A stretch of 64,000 nt of DNA from Planctomycetaceae bacterium (GTDB lineage Bacteria > Planctomycetota > Planctomycetia > Pirellulales > Pirellulaceae). Position 1 is the stretch's first letter; each line of letters starts with the position of its first letter. Below are positions 50,300 through 57,379 of this stretch, piece after piece. The position numbers and the translations under genes are program-made. The DNA is taken from assembly GCA_020638995.1 (NCBI GenBank), contig JACKHM010000003.1, positions 558,001-622,000 of the forward strand, written 5' to 3'. Under the pieces are notes generated by a model. The model ran no database searches and was not told where the DNA came from. It saw only the letters and a list, made by a program, of their open reading frames with translations.

Positions 50300-51715
50300 A
50301 TGAAAAACTTGACACACGCACTGAAACAGCGATGGCCTGCAGTTGCCTCTGCCCTGCTTGTCGTGACGGTTGTTTTTGCTGCCGGAGTTACGTACAAGCT
50401 CTGGCTACCGCAAGTTCGCAGCTATTTCGATGGCGAGAAACAAGCGGCTGTCGACCCGCATGCCGGTCACAACCACGATGAGGGAAAACACGACGAACAC
50501 GACCACTCGCATCCGGGGCACGTCGAAGAATCGGCGATCGAGTTTTCGGTGACCGGCCTCAAGAATATCGATTTCGAACCCGCAACGGTCGCGCTCAGCA
50601 CGTTCGAGCGAAGCATCACTCTGCCGGCGATGGTCGTTGAGCGGCCCGGTCATTCGCAGATCTACAGCACGGCACCGATGACCGGTGTTGTCACGCGGAT
50701 CTATCCCGTCGAGGGCGCTGCGATCGAGCCCGGCAGCCCGATGTTTGATATTCGGCTGACACACGAGGAACTGGTGAACGCTCAACGGAGCTTCCTCCAG
50801 ACGCTAGAAAGTTTCGACGTGGTGCAGCGCGAGATCGATCGGCTTAAGGCAGCTGGTGAGGGAGTGATTGCTGGGAAACGCATTATCGAACAGGAGTACG
50901 AACAACAGAAGCTTCAAGCGTCGTTGCGGGCCGAGCAACAGGCTTTGCTTTTGCATGGGCTCAAGCAAGAGCAAATCGATGGCATTCGACAGACTCGCCA
51001 CCTCTTGCAATCGCTAACAGTCTTCGCACCAGTCCACGGACACGATGAAGATGCCTGCAACGAGGAGCACTTGTTCCATGTCCAGCAACTGCCGGTAAAG
51101 CTGGGCGAGCAAGTGAGTGCGGGACAACTCTTGTGCATCGTGGCCGATCATTGCGAGTTGTACATCGAAGGCCGTGCCTTTGAGGACGACGCCATGCGAC
51201 TGCGCGAAGCGGCTCGCGACGGACGCAGCATTACTGCGACGGTCGTCGTGGGACGGCGTCAGGCCGACGTCATTCAAGGGCTGAAACTTCTCTACTTGGC
51301 CGATCACGTCGACGCAGAGACACGCGCCTTCCGTTTTTACTTGAGGCTCCCGAACAAAGTCGCGCTCGATCAAGCGGCGGAGAACGGTCGACGTTTCATT
51401 GCCTGGCGATTCAATCCCGGTCAGCGGATGGAACTTAAAGTCCCCGTCGAGCTTTGGCGGGATCGAATCGTGTTGCCTGTCAGCGCAATTGTCGAGGAAG
51501 GAGCCGAGGTCTTTGTCTACGAACGCAACGGCGATCACTTCGACCGAGTCGCTGTGCATGTCGAATATAAGGACCAAACCTCCGCTGTCATTTCCAACGA
51601 TGGTTCGATTGAGCCGGGGGACATTGTTGCGGGCAAGGGTGCGTACCAAATGCATTTGGCATTGAAGAACAAAGCCGGTGGCGGAGTCGATCCGCACGCC
51701 GGGCACAACCACTAA
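50300..51715 (+). CDS. czcB: CzcB-like RND adaptor with His-rich ends
   Basis: 471 residues from the ATG at 50300 (GGGAG upstream). One membrane helix (VASALLVVTVVFAAGVTY), then the His-rich DPHAGHNHDEGKHDEHDHSH. The HlyD/CzcB core has FERSITLPAMVVERPG, TGVVTRIYPVEGAAIEPGSP, a long helical hairpin with many Gln and Glu, and a barrel with NPGQRMELKVPVELW. A short HGHDEDACNEEH insert interrupts the lipoyl-like half, and the protein ends again in DPHAGHNH. Adaptor for the pump at 51742, 26 bases downstream. Confidence 0.9.
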   Translation: MKNLTHALKQRWPAVASALLVVTVVFAAGVTYKLWLPQVRSYFDGEKQAAVDPHAGHNHDEGKHDEHDHSHPGHVEESAIEFSVTGLKNIDFEPATVALSTFERSITLPAMVVERPGHSQIYSTAPMTGVVTRIYPVEGAAIEPGSPMFDIRLTHEELVNAQRSFLQTLESFDVVQREIDRLKAAGEGVIAGKRIIEQEYEQQKLQASLRAEQQALLLHGLKQEQIDGIRQTRHLLQSLTVFAPVHGHDEDACNEEHLFHVQQLPVKLGEQVSAGQLLCIVADHCELYIEGRAFEDDAMRLREAARDGRSITATVVVGRRQADVIQGLKLLYLADHVDAETRAFRFYLRLPNKVALDQAAENGRRFIAWRFNPGQRMELKVPVELWRDRIVLPVSAIVEEGAEVFVYERNGDHFDRVAVHVEYKDQTSAVISNDGSIEPGDIVAGKGAYQMHLALKNKAGGGVDPHAGHNH

Positions 51716-51741
51716 ACGATGTCGCGCAAGGATACGCACTC

Positions 51742-54700
51742 ATGTTAAACGCCATTATTCGTTTCGCACTCCATAACCGCCTGCTCGTCATTGCGCTGGC
51801 GGTGTTTATGCTCGCCTACGGTGGGTGGCAGGCGTACCACCTGCCGATCGATGTATTTCCGAATCTCAATCGACCACGAGTCGTGATCATGACGGAAGCT
51901 CCGGGGCTGGCTCCCGAGGAAGTTGAAACGCTGATCACCTTTCCACTTGAAACATCCTTGAACGGAGCGACCGGCGTCCAAGACGTGCGGAGTTCCTCGG
52001 GAGTCGGTTTGTCGGTGATCTATGTCGAGTTCGACTGGAATACCAACATCTACAACGATCGCCAGATCGTGAACGAGCGGATGGCGCTGATCGCCGATCG
52101 CCTGCCTGCGGGTGTCCAGCCGCAACTCGCCCCCATCTCGTCGATCATGGGGCAAATCCTGATCGTTGGGATGTACAGCGAAGGGACCGAAACGTCGGCG
52201 ATGGAACTGAGGACGCTGGCCGATTGGGTTGTGCGGCAACGGCTGCTGACAATCTCGGGTGTGTCACAAGTCGTCACGATGGGCGGCGAGCGCAAACAGT
52301 TTAAGGTGCTGGTTGATCCCAATGAAATGCTGCGTTACGGCGTCACGCTCAGCGAAGTAAAAACCGCGCTTCGTGAGAGCAATCAGAACACCGCCGGTGG
52401 TTATCTCGACGAACAAGGTCCGAACGAATTGCTCGTTCGTTCGTTGGGGCGAGTCAAGACGATCGACGAGATCAGCCACATTGTCGTCAAACACCGTGGC
52501 GGCCAGTCCGTGCGGCTTTCGCAAGTCGCCAATATCGTCGAGGGTCCCCAGACAAAACGCGGCGACAGTTCCGCCTTCACTCGCAACGACGCGGGTGATT
52601 TGGTGGGTGGACAGACGGTTGTATTGACGATTAACAAGCAACCAGACGCGGATACTCGGCGCGTCACCGAGGCGGTCCAAAAGGCGCTCCGTGAACTGCA
52701 AACTTCGCTCCCCAAAGATGTTCATATTCTGCCGGAGTTGTATCAGCAGAAGACCTTCATTGACTTGTCCATTGAAAACGTCATCGAAGCACTTCGCGAC
52801 GGAAGCGTTCTGGTCGTCATCATTCTGTTTCTGTTCCTGATGAACTTCCGGACGACATTCATTACGTTGACGGCCATTCCGCTTTCGATCGTCATCACCG
52901 CATTGGTGTTCAAGGCGTTCGATCTGTCCATCAACACGATGACGCTTGGCGGGCTCGCCGTCGCCATTGGCGAACTCGTCGACGATGCAATCGTTGACGT
53001 GGAGAACATCTTCCGACGACTCCGCGAGAATCGACACAGCCCCCATCCGAAACACTCGCTGCTCGTCGTCTTTCAAGCAAGCTGCGAAATCCGGAACTCG
53101 ATTGTGTACGGCACGATGATCGTCGTACTGGTCTTTATCCCACTGTTTGCACTGAGCGGCATGGAAGGCAGACTGTTCGCGCCGCTTGGCATCGCGTACA
53201 TCGTCTCCATCGTGTCCTCGCTGCTCGTATCGCTGACCATCACGCCCGTACTGAGCTACTGGCTGCTGGCCAAGGCCAAGATGTCGGATGAAGAGAAGGA
53301 CGGCTTCCTGCTCCGCTGGTTGAAGGCAATTGCCGATCGCGTGATGCGCATGAGTCTTCGTCTCGCTTGGCCAATCCTGCTCATCGCGTCGATCGTGGTG
53401 GGCATCGCGGCCGTGGCAATGTTGCGGCTGGAGAAGGACTTTTTGCCTCCGTTCAATGAAGGTGCCGTACAGATCAACGTGCTCCTGCCACCAGGGACAT
53501 CATTAGCGAAATCGAACGAGGTCTCCGCCAAAGTCGAACAGCGACTTCAGCAGATCGACGACATTGCCGCATTCGTCCGCAAGACGGGGCGAGCGGAACT
53601 CGACGAACATGCCGAAGGCGTCAATGTCACGGAAATGATCGCCACGATCGATCCGCACACCGAGCGGTCGCGGGAAGAAGTCATTGAGGAAATCAGCGAA
53701 GCGTTGGCGGACATTCCGGGCATCGTCACCGCCGTCGAACAACCGTTGGCCCATCTCATTTCGCACATGCTCTCCGGCGTGAAGGCCCAGGTGGCCGTAA
53801 AGCTCTACGGCGACGATCTCGATGTGCTGCGTCGCCAAGCTGAGAGGATGAAAGCCGCGATGGCCGACGTCGAAGGTGTGCGCGATTTGCAGGTCGAACA
53901 ACAGGTCAATATCCCACAACTACGCATCGAAGCGGATGGTGCCCGCCTGGAGACTTTCGGGCTGCGACGGCTGGATGTCAACGAGTTTGTGGAAACAGCC
54001 ATGCAAGGCGAAGTCGTCTCGGAAGTACTCGATGGTCAGCGGACATTCGACTTGCTGGTCAAAATGGACGAGTCGTATCGAGAAGACTTAGAGGCGCTGC
54101 GCCGTTTGGTCATCGACTTGCCCGAAGGCGGATCTGTGAAGTTGGAGGATGTCGCCAACATCTATCCATCCAGCGGCCCCAATACGATCAACCGCGAGCA
54201 AGTCCGCCGTCGAATCATTATCCAATGCAACGTCCGAGATCGCGGGCTGGTCGACGTCGTGGAAGACATCAAGAGCCGCATCGGGCCAATCGAAGCAGAA
54301 TTGCCGACGGGCTACTTCCTGGAATACAGCGGACAGTTCGAGAGTCAGCAATCGGCGTCACGGATGATCGGCATCTTGTTTGGTGTCTCGCTGATCGGGA
54401 TGTTTTTGGTCCTCTTCAAGATGTTCCATTCTGCGAACTTATCGCTGCAAGTGATGATCGCACTGCCAATGGCCTTCATCGGCAGCGTCGCGGCACTTTA
54501 TCTAACGCATCAGACGTTGACGATTGCCAGCATGGTCGGGTTCATTTCGCTGTGCGGCATTGCCTCGCGGAACGGGATCTTGCTGATCAATCACTACTTG
54601 CACTTGGTACAGCACGAAGGCGAAACATGGTCCCGCGAGATGATCATTCGAGCTGGCAAGGATCGCCTGGCACCGGTGCTGATGACGGCCCTGACTTCAG

Positions 54701-54963
54701 GCATCGGTTTGGTGCCGTTGGCACTTGCCGCCGGCGAACCCGGCAAGGAAATTCTCTACCCGGTCGCCACCGTCATTATCGGCGGATTGCTCAGTAGCAC
54801 GCTGCTGGAGTTCCTGGTGCGGCCGGCTCTGTTTTGGAAATTTGGAATGACTTCGGCGCGGCGTGTCACGGAGAGCACGCTCGACGAAGTGAAACTTGTT
54901 GAATTCTCCGAAGAAGATCATGCGTTGAACACAGGGAGTCCGGAACCAGTCGCCAGCACGTAG
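51742..54963 (+). CDS. czcA: Heavy-metal RND transporter (CzcA family)
   Basis: 1073 residues. RND plan with LPIDVFPNLNRPRVVIMTEA, helix-4 motif LGGLAVAIGELVDDAIVDVE followed by NIFRRLREN, and C-terminal GFISLCGIASRNGILLINHY with KDRLAPVLMTALTSGIGLVP. The helix-4 form (AIGELVDDAIVDVEN) differs from both the CusA-like and the DFG-type CzcA pumps in this window, so the metal specificity is probably distinct. Normal length. Follows its adaptor and precedes two small metal-binding genes. Confidence 0.93.
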   Translation: MLNAIIRFALHNRLLVIALAVFMLAYGGWQAYHLPIDVFPNLNRPRVVIMTEAPGLAPEEVETLITFPLETSLNGATGVQDVRSSSGVGLSVIYVEFDWNTNIYNDRQIVNERMALIADRLPAGVQPQLAPISSIMGQILIVGMYSEGTETSAMELRTLADWVVRQRLLTISGVSQVVTMGGERKQFKVLVDPNEMLRYGVTLSEVKTALRESNQNTAGGYLDEQGPNELLVRSLGRVKTIDEISHIVVKHRGGQSVRLSQVANIVEGPQTKRGDSSAFTRNDAGDLVGGQTVVLTINKQPDADTRRVTEAVQKALRELQTSLPKDVHILPELYQQKTFIDLSIENVIEALRDGSVLVVIILFLFLMNFRTTFITLTAIPLSIVITALVFKAFDLSINTMTLGGLAVAIGELVDDAIVDVENIFRRLRENRHSPHPKHSLLVVFQASCEIRNSIVYGTMIVVLVFIPLFALSGMEGRLFAPLGIAYIVSIVSSLLVSLTITPVLSYWLLAKAKMSDEEKDGFLLRWLKAIADRVMRMSLRLAWPILLIASIVVGIAAVAMLRLEKDFLPPFNEGAVQINVLLPPGTSLAKSNEVSAKVEQRLQQIDDIAAFVRKTGRAELDEHAEGVNVTEMIATIDPHTERSREEVIEEISEALADIPGIVTAVEQPLAHLISHMLSGVKAQVAVKLYGDDLDVLRRQAERMKAAMADVEGVRDLQVEQQVNIPQLRIEADGARLETFGLRRLDVNEFVETAMQGEVVSEVLDGQRTFDLLVKMDESYREDLEALRRLVIDLPEGGSVKLEDVANIYPSSGPNTINREQVRRRIIIQCNVRDRGLVDVVEDIKSRIGPIEAELPTGYFLEYSGQFESQQSASRMIGILFGVSLIGMFLVLFKMFHSANLSLQVMIALPMAFIGSVAALYLTHQTLTIASMVGFISLCGIASRNGILLINHYLHLVQHEGETWSREMIIRAGKDRLAPVLMTALTSGIGLVPLALAAGEPGKEILYPVATVIIGGLLSSTLLEFLVRPALFWKFGMTSARRVTESTLDEVKLVEFSEEDHALNTGSPEPVAST

Positions 54964-55026
54964 CTTTCGGCCCGACTTCACGACGTCTCGTTCGTTTATG
55001 TTTCCCGTCCTTGAAAGGAACTCTCA

Positions 55027-55242
55027 ATGCGTAAGTCAAGTTATCTCCTGTTGGTTGTCGCAGTTCTAGCCATGCCAGCCTTGTTCGCCGGTTGCGGCTC
55101 GTCGCCATCGCCGTCAAGCAGCGAAGCCGGGCACAGTGCCGACGATGGTCACGACCACGGCGACCACGAGGGGCATGATCATGAAGGCCATGACCACGAC
55201 GGAGACGGTCACGCTGATCATGAAGCGAAGGACCATCAATAA
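55027..55242 (+). CDS. His/Asp-rich small lipoprotein
   Basis: 71 residues; GAAAGGAA upstream. Lipoprotein signal with lipobox ALFAGC, then nearly the whole mature chain is His/Asp/Gly/Glu (HDHGDHEGHDHEGHDHDGDG). A periplasmic Zn, Ni or Co buffer is the obvious reading. The codons of the HD repeats make a DNA repeat that is purely coding. It closes the pump operon together with the gene at 55249. Confidence 0.75.
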   Translation: MRKSSYLLLVVAVLAMPALFAGCGSSPSPSSSEAGHSADDGHDHGDHEGHDHEGHDHDGDGHADHEAKDHQ

Positions 55243-55248
55243 CGCTGA

Positions 55249-55488
55249 ATGCCCGAGTGTCAGGCTGATGGCCTAGCCGACACGTTGCGAATGATCGGTT
55301 GCGAAGTGAAGCAATACTCGCACGGCGGTCATTTCGATGTGGCCTATAGCTGCAATCAATGGCGAACCATCGGGTTCGAGAGCCACGATGCCGCGCACAA
55401 CTGGGAAAAGTGGCTCAAGGCCAACGGATTCGAGACATCGCATGACGAACGGTCGGCGCAAGCAAACGGAGGAGCCAATCGACGTTAA
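55249..55488 (+). CDS. Small Cys/His protein, paralogue of the gene at 60082
   Basis: 79 residues, no signal peptide visible. Core: IGCEVKQYSHGGHFDVAYSC, then QWRTIGFESHDAAHNWEKWL and ANGFETSH. The protein at 60082 has the same core (LGCEVEQDQHCGHFDVRYRC), with about 60 percent identity over about 55 residues. Conserved Cys, His and Trp suggest a metal site. Starts 6 bases after the lipoprotein gene. Lack of a signal may mean that the true start or the 5' end is lost. Confidence 0.65.
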   Translation: MPECQADGLADTLRMIGCEVKQYSHGGHFDVAYSCNQWRTIGFESHDAAHNWEKWLKANGFETSHDERSAQANGGANRR

Positions 55489-55511
55489 TCAGCAATCGTC
55501 AATCGCTCGCT

Positions 55512-55558
55512 GGTAGTGCCCCGCCGCGACAACGGACGGTCGTCGGACGGGCACTACC
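55512..55558 (+). terminator. Long hairpin after the pump operon
   Basis: GGTAGTGCCC (55512-55521) pairs perfectly with GGGCACTACC (55549-55558), with a further inner GC-rich stem. No T-tract follows. Confidence 0.6.
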
Positions 55559-55623
55559 GGCATTCTAAATACGTTAATGTCGGCGCAAGAGTTTAGCGAA
55601 ACGGGAAGTGCCGCAAGAATATC

Positions 55624-55917
55624 ATGAGACGTCGAAAACAACAGCGTCGAAAACAACCGAATCGAGTTCGGCCAGCATGGCACTGTCTGCGTTGGTCGCA
55701 GTTGGGCATCAGTGGTGTCGTTGTGTTGTCGCTCTGCATGCTGACGGTCGGCTATCACGTCGTCGATCTGTTTGTCCATCCGAACATCTGGAACACGATT
55801 GTGGTCCTGGTGATGATTGGCTTCACTGGGTTCGTCGCCTTCGCGAACATCAAGTGGGCGCAAGCTAAACGCAGTCGGCGGCGATCTCGAACCGCAAACT
55901 CTAGAAAGGCAGCGTGA
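55624..55917 (+). CDS. Small basic two-helix membrane protein
   Basis: 97 residues. A very basic N-terminus (MRRRKQQRRKQPNRVR), two hydrophobic segments (SGVVVLSLCMLTVGYHVV and NTIVVLVMIGFTGFVAFAN), and a basic C-terminus. No metal-binding motif. The stop overlaps a GTG of the next Cys-rich gene, so the two are probably expressed together. Function unknown. Confidence 0.6.
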   Translation: MRRRKQQRRKQPNRVRPAWHCLRWSQLGISGVVVLSLCMLTVGYHVVDLFVHPNIWNTIVVLVMIGFTGFVAFANIKWAQAKRSRRRSRTANSRKAA

Positions 55918-55919
55918 GT

Positions 55920-56336
55920 ATGTTTGGATTCGCGACGCGCGACGCGAGTACAACCGAGCGAACACCGTCGCTCGTTCGGATTGCCGACACAGCGTCTGCC
56001 CAAGTCGTGCTCTTGGCGGTCGTGCTGCTAGCCACCTTCGCTAAGCCACCTTGCTGTAATGCCGGATGTGTCCTCTCCGAAGCGAAGTCGTGTGTTTGTT
56101 GCGAAACTCCAACGCAGTCAACACCCTGCCATTGTTGCAATCTGGCGACGCACGATTGCGTCGCACCGCTGGAACAATTTGAAGAGTTGGATGGAGCGGC
56201 TCGGTACGACCGATGCACCGAACACTCACTGGCAACTCCACGTGATGTCGCAACGAAGGACACAGCCCAAACAAGTCGCCACGCCACGATGACGGCATTG
56301 GACTATTGCGTACTTCTGTCCCGGTTGACGCTTTGA
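55920..56336 (+). CDS. Small secreted Cys-rich protein (family member 7)
   Basis: 138 residues from the ATG at 55920 (AAAGG 10 bases upstream); a GTG at 55914 overlaps the previous stop and is possible. Export segment AQVVLLAVVLLATFAKPPCC, then SCVCCETPTQSTPCHCCNLA and HDCVAPLE, and the C-terminus TALDYCVLLSRLTL. About 13 Cys. Same plan as the members before the RND operons. It ends just before a hairpin at 56347. Confidence 0.65.
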   Translation: MFGFATRDASTTERTPSLVRIADTASAQVVLLAVVLLATFAKPPCCNAGCVLSEAKSCVCCETPTQSTPCHCCNLATHDCVAPLEQFEELDGAARYDRCTEHSLATPRDVATKDTAQTSRHATMTALDYCVLLSRLTL

Positions 56337-56346
56337 TTTTTCGCAA

Positions 56347-56370
56347 CGGGCGAAGTAGCAACGTCGCCCG
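56347..56370 (+). terminator. Hairpin after Cys-rich gene
   Basis: CGGGCGA and TCGCCCG pair perfectly (7 bp) around a 10-base loop. No T-tract. A weak terminator or other RNA structure. Confidence 0.4.
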
Positions 56371-56423
56371 TCTGCCGAGTAAATGAATGAAGTTATCTCA
56401 ACCAACGCACGGAAGAACATCAC

Positions 56424-56948
56424 ATGATCGCCACGAATACTCGACAAGAACAAACTCCGCACTACAACTTTCATCCGGCACCGCAGTTTCAATCGCTCGA
56501 ACGTTCACCTGCAGCACGATGCATTCTGATTGCCGAGCATCGTGATGAAGTCTTCGCCCGCCTGGCACACGACCTCGGAGCCGTTGGTTGCGTGGTGTTT
56601 CGGGCCACGCGGGCAGAAGAAATTCCGTCCGTGTACGCCTATTCGGAAGCAAGTCTCGCCATTTGCAATTCTCAGTTGCCGGACGCGAGCGGATGGCTGA
56701 CCGCAACCAAACTGAGGATGTTTCGCGCTAACGCCAACGTTTGGCTTTACGCGCCGCACCGATCCGATCGCGACGCGGCGTGGTCGAAACTATCAGGCGT
56801 TGAACGCATTCTCTATTACGGTGGCGATTTGTTTTGCTTGGCGGAGCAAGTCAGAGAGAACACGATGCGGTTTAATTTGTCCCGTCGGCGTTCGACGATA
56901 CCGTGCTGGCATAGAGCGGGACGACCGTTTCACTGGGAGAAGACATGA
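56424..56948 (+). CDS. Hypothetical protein, degenerate receiver-like fold
   Basis: 174 residues; GGAAGA upstream. Residues about 30-130 (ARCILIAEHRDEVFARLAHD, then ASLAICNSQLPDASGW and ANVWLYAPHRSDRDAAW) alternate strand and helix like a response-regulator receiver, but the phospho-acceptor Asp and acidic pair are not where expected. The C-terminal tail is basic. It lies before a dead SpoIIE-type phosphatase remnant, so it may be the residue of a larger signalling gene. Confidence 0.45.
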   Translation: MIATNTRQEQTPHYNFHPAPQFQSLERSPAARCILIAEHRDEVFARLAHDLGAVGCVVFRATRAEEIPSVYAYSEASLAICNSQLPDASGWLTATKLRMFRANANVWLYAPHRSDRDAAWSKLSGVERILYYGGDLFCLAEQVRENTMRFNLSRRRSTIPCWHRAGRPFHWEKT

Positions 56949-57027
56949 TTGGATCGAATCAATGGACCAGCACAAACAAACCACGGCTGGGGAAAAACAC
57001 ACGAAGCACCGCCCAACCCCGCCACGC

Positions 57028-57354
57028 GGTGAGCTTCGCGAACTGCCTGCAACTGGGTTACCGCTGAGTGTTGATCGATCCTTCGAATAGGACACTGTAA
57101 CGATCGACATTACTTCCGGGCAGCATTTGGTGCTGACGACCGCCGGCGTCGTCGAAGCTGGGAATCCAGGTGGCGAGTTGTTCGGCCGCAAGCGTCTCGC
57201 CGAGTTGGTAGCCAGTTGCGAAGAACGTCCGCCGCGAGAGGTAGTGATGTCTATTCGTGATGCCATGTTGAAACATCAGCAAGGCCAGAAAAGTGGCGAT
57301 GATGTTACGATTCTTGTTTTGGAAGCGAATGCCATCGCAAGCGATTGTGGCTGA
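57028..57354 (+). pseudogene. SpoIIE/PP2C-type phosphatase remnant
   Basis: One frame reads ELRELPATGLPLSVDRSFE, then TAG (57088-57090), then DTVTIDITSGQHLVLTTAGV and ELFGRKRLAELVAS, ending DDVTILVLEANA. This is the C-terminal half of a SpoIIE/PP2C phosphatase. The catalytic DG of the YTDG motif is AG here, and the stop codon probably replaced Tyr. It is UAG, not UGA. The N-terminal half is missing. The next gene starts 25 bases later, so the remnant is only spacer. Confidence 0.75.
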
Positions 57355-57379
57355 ACAACTGCGTGTGGGAGAGAAATGC

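Noticed and set aside
57088..57090. In-frame stop in the SpoIIE remnant as a recoded codon
   Set aside because: It is UAG at a probable Tyr position, and the catalytic motif is also mutated; this is decay.
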